Virus record (IMG/VR): IMGVR_UViG_3300001847_000530
Span: 1-58,126 of that record
DNA length: 58,126 bases
Direction: 5' to 3' (one strand)
Origin: a virus
Of the stretch, positions 1-8,872 are shown in pieces. The notes beneath the pieces are model-generated. The model saw only the letters and a program-made list of their open reading frames with translations. It ran no database searches and had not been told where the DNA came from. Positions within the stretch are counted from its first letter, which is position 1, and each line of letters begins with the position of its first letter. The translations under genes were made by a program, and so were the position numbers.

Positions 1-333
1 CAAGTACTCTCGCAAGGGTATAACGGCTTTCCTCGCGGCATAAATGACGATACCTTTCGTCTTACTGTCCGCGAGGTCAAGTACAAGTACATCGTCCATG
101 CTGAGATGAATGCTATCTACAATGCTAGCTTCAATGGTGTTTCTCTTGCCGGATCGACGATGTACGTTCATGGACTGCCATGCTGCTCTGACTGTGCAAA
201 AGGTTTGATTCAGGTCGGTGTCAAGCGTATAGTAATGGGCGTGAAAGACATACCCGAAAAATGGCAAGAATCATGGCAGCTCAGCAAGTCAATGTTTGAA
301 GAGGCAGAAGTCGAGATCAAAATCTATGAGTAA
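1..333 (+). CDS. dCMP deaminase, C-terminal part (cut by window start)
   Basis: Reading frame 1 is open from the first base, so the 5' end lies outside the window. The zinc-binding cytidine/deoxycytidylate deaminase signature is complete: HAE at 97-105 and PCCSDC at 178-195, giving the His and two Cys ligands and the proton-shuttling Glu. Phage enzymes of this family convert dCMP to dUMP and feed dTMP synthesis, which fits with ThyX at 10.2 kb. The stop overlaps the start of the next gene (ATGAGTAA), so the two are translationally linked. dCMP deaminase fits better than a free-nucleoside deaminase because of the phage setting and the tail after the PCxxC motif. Confidence 0.88.
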   Translation, partial: QVLSQGYNGFPRGINDDTFRLTVREVKYKYIVHAEMNAIYNASFNGVSLAGSTMYVHGLPCCSDCAKGLIQVGVKRIVMGVKDIPEKWQESWQLSKSMFEEAEVEIKIYE

Positions 334-1648
334 ACTCAACATCGTCTTTGGCAAAATCGGCAAGAGCCTAAGTTTTCGTCAGGGCAAATGGGGCATGATC
401 GGTGGCGATCACGAAGCTCCAGCATTGCTTTCTATGCTTGCTCAGATGAATCCCAACATCAACTTCCATATCATCAGCAAGAGTGATTGGAAAGATCTGA
501 CACCCGCTGAAAAGCTGCAGCACAATGGCAACGGAAACATTTTTGATGTCTGGGAGAAATGGAATTCCAAGGATGGATTCGACTGCACGAAGTGGCCGTT
601 GCACGTTCTGCAGAATACGAAGATTGACTTTGGCATCATCGTTTCCGGACCTACTGGATTCTCGACTATTCCGAACGCGATGAGAACGCTAGATGATGAC
701 CGAGTTGCTAAGCCATCAATGATGAGCGAGCGATACGTCGGACCGATCACGCGCTTTCTGAACGAGTCGAAGATCAAGTATATGGAGATCGGCGAGGATC
801 CGCGCTACTATCCGATTGCTGCTCGCGATCTGTTCAACCGCCCAGAGTATATCTGTGGCACTCGTGATGTTGCTAAGCACCGCTCTGTCGAGATCATCGA
901 TGGATACTTTGGTGCAGTAAAAGAAATTAACCTGCCTGTCCGCGACTATCGAGTAAGCCATATGTTCATGGCTATGGAACCATCGGACAAGCGGCTCAAA
1001 GAACCTGGAACGCGCCAGAATCTGATGTCCATTTACTCAAACGGTCTGCGCAATCAAGGTGGAATGCAGAAGTTTCCGGCAATCAAGCAGTATGTTCTCG
1101 ATCAATTTCCAGATGCTACTATCTTTGGCGAGTGGCCCGAGGATACTCCTGGGATCAAGTCGTATCTGGACAGAATCAAGCCCACACCGATGATCGAGCT
1201 CATCGACCAGATGTACGATACTAAGTATGCTTTTATGATTCCGATTCAGGAAGGCTGGCCCACCAGCAAGTTCTTCAAGCATCTACTGTTTGGCATCATT
1301 CCTTTCTTTCATCCTCTGTGTGGCGCAGACTATTACGATGATCTGCCAGACTATCTCAGGCTCAAGTCAGCTGCTGATTTCAAAGAAAAGATCGGCTTTC
1401 TTGAAAGCAATCCAAAAGAATATCTTAAGCTTTGGAAGCAGTGTCAATCGATGCTCGCAGATGAGTACTTTGATGGCAGCTACTTCAATGACATCATTCT
1501 GAACGAGATCTCACTTCACGTTGGCAAGAATGCTATTGACTGGACAACTAAGCCAATTATTCACAAGATGAGCTGTCTTTGGCCTGCCGAACAGGATGTA
1601 GTTGTTCGCAGCACAGAAGAAAGAAATGATCTTTCTGCGTTTTTCTGA
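326..1648 (+). CDS. Glycosyltransferase-like protein (GT-B type C-terminal half)
   Basis: 440 aa. The ATG at 326 overlaps the deaminase stop and gives an N-terminus MSKLNIVFGKIG that begins a Rossmann-type strand-loop-helix. The second half (about residues 295-400) reads as the donor-binding half of a GT-B glycosyltransferase: a strand YAFMIPIQEGWPTSKFFKHL, a hydrophobic strand GIIPFFH, then a long helix ending near LWKQCQSML. No GT motif is diagnostic enough to name the sugar. It sits between a deoxynucleotide enzyme and a nonulosonate/C5-methyltransferase cluster. That fits a base or virion glycosyltransferase, but the acceptor is inferred. A structural homologue without GT activity cannot be excluded. 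Confidence 0.55.
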   Translation: MSKLNIVFGKIGKSLSFRQGKWGMIGGDHEAPALLSMLAQMNPNINFHIISKSDWKDLTPAEKLQHNGNGNIFDVWEKWNSKDGFDCTKWPLHVLQNTKIDFGIIVSGPTGFSTIPNAMRTLDDDRVAKPSMMSERYVGPITRFLNESKIKYMEIGEDPRYYPIAARDLFNRPEYICGTRDVAKHRSVEIIDGYFGAVKEINLPVRDYRVSHMFMAMEPSDKRLKEPGTRQNLMSIYSNGLRNQGGMQKFPAIKQYVLDQFPDATIFGEWPEDTPGIKSYLDRIKPTPMIELIDQMYDTKYAFMIPIQEGWPTSKFFKHLLFGIIPFFHPLCGADYYDDLPDYLRLKSAADFKEKIGFLESNPKEYLKLWKQCQSMLADEYFDGSYFNDIILNEISLHVGKNAIDWTTKPIIHKMSCLWPAEQDVVVRSTEERNDLSAFF

Positions 1649-1677
1649 TTTGCAAATAGCGAATCAGCGTGTAGTAT
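1649..1677 (+). promoter_or_regulatory. Sigma70-like promoter of the nonulosonate operon
   Basis: TTTGCA (1649-1654), 17-nt spacer, TAGTAT (1672-1677), then exactly 6 nt to the ATG at 1684. This is the spacing of the recurrent leaderless promoter class in this window. It overlaps the end of the upstream gene. Confidence 0.65.
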
Positions 1678-1683
1678 TTGACT

Positions 1684-2391
1684 ATGAAAGTTTTCAAGGA
1701 AATCAAGCAGAACATAAAGTATGCTTTGCCAGAGATTCTTAAACTGCGCAATTCTGCACAGAAAAAAGAAGATGGTAGCTACGTCACCGGCGGCGATCTG
1801 TATGCAGATACAGTCATCGCCAATACTATTCGTCTGCATTATCCAAGTGCAATTATAGTTTCTGAGGAAAACAAACAAGAAGAACTCGATTACGATGCTA
1901 TCGGCTCAAACGATATCTTCGTGGTCGATCCGATTGATGGCACTGAAAACTTTACTTCTGGTTTACCCGAATGGGGTATTTCGATCAGTCATTACTCCAA
2001 AGGCAAGCATGCTGCATCTATGCTGTGGTGCCCAGAACTGAATTTGTGGCTTGACAGTAAAAAGCCAAAGACTATGCCCACGAGTCGATCACGCATCGCT
2101 GGTATTTCCTCATCGATGCGCACTGAAGATCTGATGAATGTGACTCCTGGGTATGAGTACCGTATGTTCGGCTGCTGCGTTTACAGCATGATTCAGACAG
2201 TCCGTGGATCTTTTGTCTCATTTGAGAATCCGCGCCGTGCTAATTCCTGGGACATTCTTGCTGGTCTGAACATTGCACGCATCAATGGATTGTCAGTAAA
2301 GGTCAACGGGTATGACTACACCGGTGACTATCTGCATTCATCTGTAAAGTATAGTTTCAGAATCGAACACCCTGTTCAGCATGCCAATTGA
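1684..2391 (+). CDS. Inositol-monophosphatase-family phosphatase
   Basis: 235 aa, near the usual 250-270 aa of the family. The metal/catalytic motif VVDPIDGTENF matches the IMPase/FIG/CysQ signature DPIDGTxNF, and an upstream acidic EE (VSEENKQEE) supplies the first metal ligands. The second signature near the C-terminus is weak (NSWDILAGLNIARINGLSV corresponds to WDxAAGxxLLxxAG). ATG 1684 is preferred over an in-frame TTG at 1678 because it lies 6 nt after the -10. Its 3' end overlaps neuB by 11 nt. In this context it may dephosphorylate a sugar intermediate (a nonulosonate-9-phosphate or a sugar phosphate); that role is inferred. Confidence 0.8.
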   Translation: MKVFKEIKQNIKYALPEILKLRNSAQKKEDGSYVTGGDLYADTVIANTIRLHYPSAIIVSEENKQEELDYDAIGSNDIFVVDPIDGTENFTSGLPEWGISISHYSKGKHAASMLWCPELNLWLDSKKPKTMPTSRSRIAGISSSMRTEDLMNVTPGYEYRMFGCCVYSMIQTVRGSFVSFENPRRANSWDILAGLNIARINGLSVKVNGYDYTGDYLHSSVKYSFRIEHPVQHAN

Positions 2392-3241
2392 TCTGGTAAA
2401 TCCTTCGCGTGCGCTGATTGTTGCTGAGCTGACGAACAATCACCTGGGCAACAAAGACAATCTTATGGAGATGGTCAGATTGTCTAAGCAGTCAGGTGCT
2501 GATCTGATCAAAGTTCAGAAGCGCGATGTCGATAGCTTCTACACCAAAGATCAGCTCAACTCTCCATACGAGTCTCCATTTGGCACCACGCTAGGTGACT
2601 ATCGCCGCGGCGTTGAGCTGAACGACGAGCTGCTGGATGTGCTTGAGCAGACCTGTGTGGAAAACGACATCGAGTGGTTCTGTTCAGTGCTTGATTATCC
2701 GTCATACTTGGCGATCAAGCGCTTCAATCCTCGGCTGATCAAACTTCCTTCCACGATCTCGAATCATCGGACGTATATGCGAGCTCTTGCTAAAGAATAC
2801 GCCGGCACGCTTGTCGTTTCTACTGGCTACACTGATAAGAGCTACGAGGACTACATTCTGGAAACATTTCCACAGAATCAAATTTACCTGCTGCATTGTG
2901 TATCAGCATATCCTACTCCGCCAGAGCACTGCAATGCAGCTGTGGTCCAACATTACGCTAAAAACTTGAGCAAGCACGACATCATTCCAGGTTATTCTAG
3001 CCATGATGAAGGATCACTTGCATCGCAACTTGCAGTTGCTGCTGGTGCGCGAATGCTCGAGAAGCACGTGAAATTAGACAATTCCAACTGGATTCATTTT
3101 GACAACGTGGCAGTGAATCTTCGCAAAGGAGATTTCGCAAAGTACGTTGCAGACATTCGTCACGCCGAGACTATTCTCGGTTCATCTGAAAAGCAGGTAC
3201 TGTCCTGCGAGCATCACAAATATGGCCATGACATCCGATAA
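2381..3241 (+). CDS. neuB: NeuB-like N-acylneuraminate/nonulosonate synthase, TIM-barrel only
   Basis: 286 aa. It condenses PEP with an N-acylmannosamine-type sugar to make a nine-carbon nonulosonic acid. The active-site string of the family is intact in order: IVAELTNNHLG, DLIKVQK, CSVLDYPS, IKLPS, VVSTGYT, LLHCVSAYPTPPE, GYSSHDEG and LEKHVKLD. Typical NeuB proteins are about 345 aa with a C-terminal SAF (antifreeze-like) domain; here the chain ends after the barrel. Overlapping start (11 nt with the IMPase) and overlapping stop (with neuA) indicate one operon. Confidence 0.88.
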   Translation: MPIDLVNPSRALIVAELTNNHLGNKDNLMEMVRLSKQSGADLIKVQKRDVDSFYTKDQLNSPYESPFGTTLGDYRRGVELNDELLDVLEQTCVENDIEWFCSVLDYPSYLAIKRFNPRLIKLPSTISNHRTYMRALAKEYAGTLVVSTGYTDKSYEDYILETFPQNQIYLLHCVSAYPTPPEHCNAAVVQHYAKNLSKHDIIPGYSSHDEGSLASQLAVAAGARMLEKHVKLDNSNWIHFDNVAVNLRKGDFAKYVADIRHAETILGSSEKQVLSCEHHKYGHDIR

Positions 3242-3905
3242 TATCTGCGCTATCGTTCCGGTTCGTGCTGGATCAAAGCGCGTGCCCGACAAGAACATTC
3301 GTCCGTTTGCAAGCAAAAGTCTGCTTCAGGTGAAGCTTGAGCAGTTGCTGCAGGTATTCTTAGCTAAAGACATCGTTGTCAGCACTGACTGCGGATATTC
3401 TGCAACGCTTGCTAGCGATGTCGGCGTGACAGTATTATGGCGCCCGTCTGAAATGGCATCAGATACTGTCTCGATGAGCGATGTCTACAAGTATCTTGCA
3501 GAGTCAGTAAAGCACGAGCATATTCTGTTTACTCACGTTACTAATCCTCTGTGTGATGCTCAGGAATATCTGACAGCTATCAGCCTGTATAAGAATCTTA
3601 CCTCTGGCTATGATTCGATCACCACGATCAGCTACCTGAAAGATTTCCTCTACACGCCAGATGCTAAGCCGCTCAACTTCGACCCGCTGAACAAGCCGCG
3701 TTCGCAAGATCTGCCAAACTACTTCAAGCTTAACCATGCGATTTCTATACTGCCACGCGAGATGATGATTGCTCAGAAAAACATCGTGGGCACATCGCCA
3801 TTTTTTCTGGAAATCTCAAACGTCGCAGCAATGGATGTCGATACGTTCTTAGACTTTCAGATCGCTGAGTATGTTTACAATCAGGAACGCGCTCACTATC
3901 CTTGA
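3222..3905 (+). CDS. neuA: CMP-nonulosonate (CMP-N-acetylneuraminate) synthetase
   Basis: 227 aa, the usual length for bacterial CMP-sialate synthetase domains. The P-loop-like N-terminus IVPVRAGSKRVPDKNIRPF is the diagnostic NeuA/PseF motif, followed by VVSTDCG and FTHVTNPLCDAQEYL. It activates the NeuB product with CTP, giving the donor for a transferase. Two candidate ATGs lie at 3222 and 3228; both are inside neuB (overlap 14-20 nt). There is no Shine-Dalgarno sequence. The acid could be Neu5Ac, pseudaminic or legionaminic acid, and the sequence does not decide. Two nearby enzymes with possible sugar roles are the IMPase and the GT-like protein. Confidence 0.85.
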   Translation: MAMTSDNICAIVPVRAGSKRVPDKNIRPFASKSLLQVKLEQLLQVFLAKDIVVSTDCGYSATLASDVGVTVLWRPSEMASDTVSMSDVYKYLAESVKHEHILFTHVTNPLCDAQEYLTAISLYKNLTSGYDSITTISYLKDFLYTPDAKPLNFDPLNKPRSQDLPNYFKLNHAISILPREMMIAQKNIVGTSPFFLEISNVAAMDVDTFLDFQIAEYVYNQERAHYP

Positions 3906-3931
3906 TACATAATTCTGTACCTCTCTACATC

Positions 3932-5164
3932 ATGGCCAAAAAGAAAATTACTTACGCATCTATCGTACCGCTAATCGGCGGCGAAAACTTGGGAATCCAT
4001 CAGGCACTTGACGGGCAACTACCAGAGTATGTTCTGTCTTACACGCCTTTTCAGCATAACGACAAGCACTACATTTCCTATCTGCGCGATCAGAAGAAGT
4101 GGAAGGGCGACTACGTTTTCTTGGACGAGAAGCCAGACTACAAAGCTAAGCACGTGAACGCTGTCAATGCAGTATGCCCGTGTGCTGGTCTGTCCTCGCT
4201 CTCGCATCAGTCAAGTTCTGATTCCGCGATCAACAAGTGGATGTACGAATCCGCCGAGTATGTCCTGAAGAACATTAAGCCCGATGTCTTCTGGGGTGAA
4301 AATGCTCCGCGTCTTTCGACTGAAAAGGGCCGCCCTGTTGCTGACAAGCTTTATCAGATCGGCCGCGAGAATGGCTACTCTATGACGCTGTACTACACGG
4401 AATCGCGTCTGCATGGCCTGTCACAGAAGCGCCCGCGCACCTTTTACTTCCTGATGAAGGGCGACAAGGCTCCGATTCTGAACCGTTTCTTCCGCGAGCC
4501 GGAGCCGATTGAAGCAATCCTTGAGCAGCCTGCTATTCCGAACGATCCGATGGATGTTCTGATCAATGACGATGATCCGATGGATTGTGGCTTCCTGCAG
4601 TACTGCATGGCAATGGAAGGCACAAAGACTCTAAAGCAGTTCTACAAGAAGATCAATCAATCGACTGTGGTGGTTCGTTCTGCTATCGATGAGTACTCAA
4701 AGCGCAATCCTGAAGAGGTCATCAAATGGATGGTCGAGAACAAGGTTCAGGATAAGTACATTCGCCGCGCTCAGGGAATTAAGGGCAAGCTTGATCAGGG
4801 ACTGGGATACTGGGCGCATGGCAACACTGTGCTGAAGGGCGTGATTCCAGCTTTTGTCTCGATGATTCCGTTTTGTGCTATCAATGCTCAGAAAGGTCGA
4901 TTCCTGACAGTGCGTGAAGCGCTGCGCATTATGAAGATGCCAGATGACTTTGTTCTAGCTAATGAGGATCCGCTTGCTGATGTCAACCACATCTGCCAGA
5001 ATGTTCCTGTCACTACTGCTGCTGATATGGCCGCAGAGGTCAATCGAATGATTCGCGGCGAGATCGAACTAGCTAGTTCTGCCTTCATCCGTCAATCCAA
5101 CAAGAACGGCGAGATCAATTATCTCGAGGAAGCGCCTAAAGCTACTATCGAATCCTTTTTGTGA
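3932..5164 (+). CDS. C5-cytosine DNA methyltransferase family protein
   Basis: 410 aa. The motifs appear in the right order. Motif I-like: PLIGGENLGIHQAL. Motif IV, with the catalytic Cys: CPCAGLSSLS. Motif VI: WGENAP. Motif VIII: SQKRPRTFYF. Motif IX: RFLTVREALRIMKMPDDF. Motif X: QNVPVTTAADMAAEVNRMI. PCAG replaces the usual PPCQ and ENA the usual ENV, so it is divergent but keeps the nucleophile. It could make 5mC, or prime cytosines for further modification. It follows neuA by 26 nt. ATG 3932 (MAKKKITYASIV) is chosen over an upstream TTG. Confidence 0.82.
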   Translation: MAKKKITYASIVPLIGGENLGIHQALDGQLPEYVLSYTPFQHNDKHYISYLRDQKKWKGDYVFLDEKPDYKAKHVNAVNAVCPCAGLSSLSHQSSSDSAINKWMYESAEYVLKNIKPDVFWGENAPRLSTEKGRPVADKLYQIGRENGYSMTLYYTESRLHGLSQKRPRTFYFLMKGDKAPILNRFFREPEPIEAILEQPAIPNDPMDVLINDDDPMDCGFLQYCMAMEGTKTLKQFYKKINQSTVVVRSAIDEYSKRNPEEVIKWMVENKVQDKYIRRAQGIKGKLDQGLGYWAHGNTVLKGVIPAFVSMIPFCAINAQKGRFLTVREALRIMKMPDDFVLANEDPLADVNHICQNVPVTTAADMAAEVNRMIRGEIELASSAFIRQSNKNGEINYLEEAPKATIESFL

Positions 5165-5192
5165 TTTACAGCAGCAACCGCTCGAATATAGT
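5165..5192 (+). promoter_or_regulatory. Promoter for uvsX-helicase operon
   Basis: TTTACA (5165-5170), 16-nt spacer, TATAGT (5187-5192). The uvsX ATG begins 9 nt after the -10, so the expected transcript start nearly coincides with the start codon. Confidence 0.65.
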
Positions 5193-5200
5193 CTATTATT

Positions 5201-6238
5201 ATGTCGTTACTCAATAAGCTGAAGAAGAATTCGAAGATCGAACTGACGGATGTGCTCGACAAATCCGAGTTGTTCAATGATAAGGATCTGATCCCCACGA
5301 GCATTCCGATGCTTAATGTAGCGTTGTCGGGCTCGCTTGATGGCGGATTGAGTTCTGGCCTGACTGTGCTTGCTGGCCCGTCGAAGCACTTCAAGTCATC
5401 GTATGCGCTGATCATGGCATCTGCTTACCTGAACAAGTATCCGGAAGCAGTAATGCTGTTCTATGATTCGGAGTTCGGCTCACCGCAGCATTACTTCAAG
5501 ACGTTCGGCATCGATCCTGCTCGTGTGCTGCACACTCCGATCACTAACGTCGAGCAGCTGAAATTCGATGTCATCAATCAGCTCAGCGGAATCGAGCGTG
5601 GCGAGAAGGTCGTGGTTGTCATCGATTCGATTGGCAATCTTGCTTCTAAGAAAGAACTCGAGGATGCAATGAACGAAAAGTCAGTGGCTGATATGTCCCG
5701 CGCGAAGGCTCTGAAGGGTCTGTTTCGCATGGTCACGCCGTACCTGACAATGAAGAACATTCCGATGCTTGCTATCAACCATAGTTATAAGACTATGGAA
5801 ATGTACTCAAAGGATGTGATGTCCGGTGGTACTGGTATTTACTATTCTGCCAACGCAGTCTGGATGCTCGGTCGTCAGCAAGACAAGGACGACGATGGTC
5901 TGCAAGGCTATCACTTCGTCATCAACATCGACAAGTCGCGCTTCGTGAAGGAAAAATCCAAGATTCCGATCTCTGTTTCCTTTGCTGGCGGCGTAGAAAA
6001 GTACTCCGGTCTGCTCGAGATCGCTCTTGAGGGCGGTTTCGTTGTCAAGCCCTCGATGGGATGGTATTCGCTCAAAGGCCAGGAAAAGAAGTACCGCGAG
6101 AAGGACACATACACCGGCGAGTTCTGGGACGACCTGCTCGCCTCAGATGAGTTCAAGAACTACATCAAAGAACGCTACACTATCGGTTATCGTTCTGCGC
6201 TGATTAACTCTATAGCTGACGAGGAAGACGATGAATAA
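5201..6238 (+). CDS. uvsX: UvsX-like recombinase (RecA/RAD51 superfamily)
   Basis: 345 aa. It forms presynaptic filaments on ssDNA for recombination-dependent replication. The Walker A motif AGPSKHFKSS (about residues 58-67) has the T4 UvsX-type GPSKxFKS form, and Walker B is VVVVIDSIGNL. A conserved loop follows (SGGTGIYYSANAVWMLGR). The acidic C-terminal tail ADEEDDE is also typical. It is followed immediately by a small gene and the gp41-type helicase, the T4 order uvsX-40-41. The start is fixed by the promoter spacing; there is no Shine-Dalgarno sequence. Confidence 0.93.
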   Translation: MSLLNKLKKNSKIELTDVLDKSELFNDKDLIPTSIPMLNVALSGSLDGGLSSGLTVLAGPSKHFKSSYALIMASAYLNKYPEAVMLFYDSEFGSPQHYFKTFGIDPARVLHTPITNVEQLKFDVINQLSGIERGEKVVVVIDSIGNLASKKELEDAMNEKSVADMSRAKALKGLFRMVTPYLTMKNIPMLAINHSYKTMEMYSKDVMSGGTGIYYSANAVWMLGRQQDKDDDGLQGYHFVINIDKSRFVKEKSKIPISVSFAGGVEKYSGLLEIALEGGFVVKPSMGWYSLKGQEKKYREKDTYTGEFWDDLLASDEFKNYIKERYTIGYRSALINSIADEEDDE

Positions 6239-6611
6239 GATTACTGAAAAGTCATACGCGCTGGTACCAGATGTAGAGGATAACGAGGCAATCTACACAA
6301 TCAAGATCTCGCACGAACCATGGGTTGACATCATCGTCCAATATGGTAAGATTGGTCTAAATGTTACCGATGATGGCGAGTCTGCAAAACTATCTTTCAG
6401 ATATGCTATCGTCAGTTGCCCAGAAAATCACAATAAGCAAGAACTAGAACAGAACAAAGACTTCCATACTTTCCTGGGAGATCTTTTAGCCTACATTATT
6501 CAATCAGCATTCGACAGCGGAAACTACAAAGTTGGTACGCCCGATAAATCTTCAGATCCTATAGATGTCCAATCCACTTCAGCTGACGGTCCTGCAGAAG
6601 ATCGTCCATGA
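6231..6611 (+). CDS. Small protein between uvsX and helicase, unknown
   Basis: 126 aa, starting inside the last codons of uvsX and ending 47 nt inside the helicase gene. It has no motif I recognise, no membrane segment and an acidic C-terminus. It occupies the position of T4 gene 40, but I see no sequence reason to call it gp40. Confidence 0.65.
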   Translation: MNKITEKSYALVPDVEDNEAIYTIKISHEPWVDIIVQYGKIGLNVTDDGESAKLSFRYAIVSCPENHNKQELEQNKDFHTFLGDLLAYIIQSAFDSGNYKVGTPDKSSDPIDVQSTSADGPAEDRP

Positions 6612-7953
6612 CGAAAAGTATTGTCGCAAAGTTCTTCCGTTCATCAAGACGGAGTATTTCGATGAGCACCACAAGGTAATCTATCGTCTGATTCTTGACT
6701 TCATCTCGAAGTACAACAAGCTTCCGACGAAGACAGCGCTTGAGGTAGACTTTCAGAATGCCAAAGAGGTCACCGAGGAAAATTATACTCCTCTGACCAC
6801 GATCCTTGAATCGCTCAAGGACAATCCGCTAGTCGAGGAAAACTGGCTTCTTGCCAGCACAGAAAAGTGGTGCAAGGATCGCGCAATCGACATCGCGCTG
6901 ATCGATTCTATTCAGATCCGCTCAGGTGAAAAGAAAGGCATCACTCGCGAGGCTATTCCCGATATCCTGCAGAAAGCTATTGCTCTCACGTTCGATACTT
7001 CTGTGGGTCACGATTACATTGGTGACTTCGCTAAGCGATATGACTTCTATCATAAGGTAGAAGATCGTCTGCCATTTGATCTCGAGAAGTTCAATCTGAT
7101 CTCTAAAGGCGGTGTTCCACGCAAGACGCTGAACATCATTCTGGCTGGTACCGGTGTGGGTAAGTCGATGTTTATGTGCCATCAGGCAGCATCTGCTCTT
7201 TCGCTGGGCAAGAATGTTCTTTACATCACGCTTGAAATGGCGGAAGAAAGAATCGCTGAGCGCATTGATGCGAACCTGCTGAATGTTGCTATCGACCAAC
7301 TGCCGAATCTGCCAAAAGATCTGTTCGCAGAAAAGGTTCAGCGAATCGCATCCACGACTGTCGGCAAGCTGATCATCAAGGAATACCCGACTGCATCTGC
7401 TCATGCCAATCATTTCCGAGCACTGCTGAACGAGCTGAAGCTAAAGAAGGAATTCGTTCCAGATGTCATCTTCATCGATTACCTGAACATCTGCGCATCT
7501 GCTCGAATGAAGGGTCTGGGTGGTTCTGTGAACACTTATTCGCTCATCAAGGCAATTGCCGAAGAACTTCGCGGCCTTGCTGTTGAGTTCAACGTCCCGA
7601 TCTTTTCTGCTACTCAGACGACTCGTTCTGGTTATTCTAATACCGATGTCGATCTGACCGATACTTCTGAGTCGTTCGGCCTACCTGCCACTGCTGACTT
7701 TATGTTTGCTCTGATCTCCACCGAGGAACTCGAGCGCCTAAATCAGATCATGGTGAAACAACTCAAGAACCGATACAACGATCCCACCGCAAACAAGCGG
7801 TTTCTGATCGGCGTGGATCGGTCGAAGATGCGGCTGTTCGATGTGGAAGAAAAGGCACAAACACTGACCAAGGAACTCACTGTGAAAGGCGGTAACTCCT
7901 GGCAGAAAGAATCTAGCGCAGATGACATGGACTTCACAAACTTCAAAGTATAA
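6565..7953 (+). CDS. 41: Replicative DNA helicase, DnaB/gp41 type
   Basis: 462 aa, matching T4 gp41 length. An N-terminal helical domain (1-150) precedes a RecA-fold motor: Walker A ILAGTGVGKS (about 192-201), Walker B PDVIFIDYLN, a helicase Gln motif in IFSATQTTRSGY, and an Arg-finger region KNRYNDPTANKRFLIGVDRSKM. It unwinds DNA ahead of the replisome; its loader gp59 is encoded at 57.4 kb. The gene overlaps the preceding small ORF in another frame. The start at 6565 gives MSNPLQLTVLQKIVHDEKY, a normal N-terminus for the family. Confidence 0.93.
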   Translation: MSNPLQLTVLQKIVHDEKYCRKVLPFIKTEYFDEHHKVIYRLILDFISKYNKLPTKTALEVDFQNAKEVTEENYTPLTTILESLKDNPLVEENWLLASTEKWCKDRAIDIALIDSIQIRSGEKKGITREAIPDILQKAIALTFDTSVGHDYIGDFAKRYDFYHKVEDRLPFDLEKFNLISKGGVPRKTLNIILAGTGVGKSMFMCHQAASALSLGKNVLYITLEMAEERIAERIDANLLNVAIDQLPNLPKDLFAEKVQRIASTTVGKLIIKEYPTASAHANHFRALLNELKLKKEFVPDVIFIDYLNICASARMKGLGGSVNTYSLIKAIAEELRGLAVEFNVPIFSATQTTRSGYSNTDVDLTDTSESFGLPATADFMFALISTEELERLNQIMVKQLKNRYNDPTANKRFLIGVDRSKMRLFDVEEKAQTLTKELTVKGGNSWQKESSADDMDFTNFKV

Positions 7954-7958
7954 ATCTT

Positions 7959-8540
7959 ATGGGAATGTTCGATACTATCGCATGGGGTGAAAAGCTTCCT
8001 TTTTCACCGGAAATGGAAGAACTCGGTCTGAACAAAAACGACTGGAGTTTTCAGACAAAAGATCTAGACAACGGCATGGACGAATACGTCGTGCAAGAAG
8101 GCAAGATCTTTTTGATTGCTTACGAAAAGCAAGAATGGGTTGAGGGCGATAAAGATTCAAAAGATCTTTTTGCTAAAATCGGCCACATTGAACGTACTGG
8201 TAGGTATCTTAAACCAATTGATCTTACTGCTACTATTTGCATCTATGACTATCGTCATAGCGTGCAAGATAAGTGGGATTGCCGGATAGATTACGAGGCT
8301 GTATTCGTCAAGGGTGCTCTTGAATCTGTCAAATTGCTAAAGTTCGAGAAAACGGATAACGCTGACAGATTGCAATTTGAAAAGGAATGGCAAGAGCGTT
8401 ATCTTCGCGAAGCTTCTCTTTGGTACAATAAGTACATCTTTGACACCACGATCTGGCGCAAGTTTATTGGATGGTATCTGCGCAGATTTTTTATTGCATC
8501 ATCCCAATTTCTTGATAAGATTTCTTCTAAAATACCATGA
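7959..8540 (+). CDS. Conserved phage protein of unknown function (MGMFDT... family)
   Basis: 193 aa. The N-terminus MGMFDTIAWGEKLPF with a beta-rich first half (fdtiawg... DEYVVQEGKIF) resembles a family common in tailed phages but without assigned function. The C-terminal third is basic and hydrophobic (FIGWYLRRFFIASSQFLDKI), possibly amphipathic or membrane-touching. The upstream gap is 5 nt with no ribosome site. Confidence 0.65.
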   Translation: MGMFDTIAWGEKLPFSPEMEELGLNKNDWSFQTKDLDNGMDEYVVQEGKIFLIAYEKQEWVEGDKDSKDLFAKIGHIERTGRYLKPIDLTATICIYDYRHSVQDKWDCRIDYEAVFVKGALESVKLLKFEKTDNADRLQFEKEWQERYLREASLWYNKYIFDTTIWRKFIGWYLRRFFIASSQFLDKISSKIP

Positions 8541-8872
8541 GTAACAGCAACACACAGCCAACTACACGCGATGCTAACCAGCTGAGGGTGTTTACCTCGC
8601 CGATCTATCGCCAGAAGATCAAGCGGATGGTTGAAATGACCAAGACGATCTATGGCATTCATGGCAAGATTCCGAAGGGATCGCTGCCGAAGCTGAAGGA
8701 AAACGCCACTGAACGTGAGCGCATTGCTCGTGCAGAAAAGGAAAACTATCGCCTGAATATCGATGTGCTGCATTACTTTGCCACGCCGATTGCCGGAGCA
8801 TCGTATGCGTCTAAGCAGGAAAAGGCGGCTGCTGCTGAAACCAATAACACTGATACCACTCAGACAGCATGA
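8537..8872 (+). CDS. Small hypothetical protein
   Basis: 111 aa, overlapping both neighbours by 4 nt (ATGA type). A basic helical core (residues about 20-80: YRQKIKRMVEMTKTIYGIHG) is followed by an Ala/Thr-rich tail. No family recognised. Its coupling places it in the helicase operon. Confidence 0.6.
   Translation: MSNSNTQPTTRDANQLRVFTSPIYRQKIKRMVEMTKTIYGIHGKIPKGSLPKLKENATERERIARAEKENYRLNIDVLHYFATPIAGASYASKQEKAAAAETNNTDTTQTA

Noticed and set aside
1672-1680. Bacteroidota-type -7 promoter (TAnnTTTG)
   Set aside because: TAGTATTTG looks similar by chance, but the other promoters share TTTACA/CTATCA and TAGGAT boxes without TTTG.
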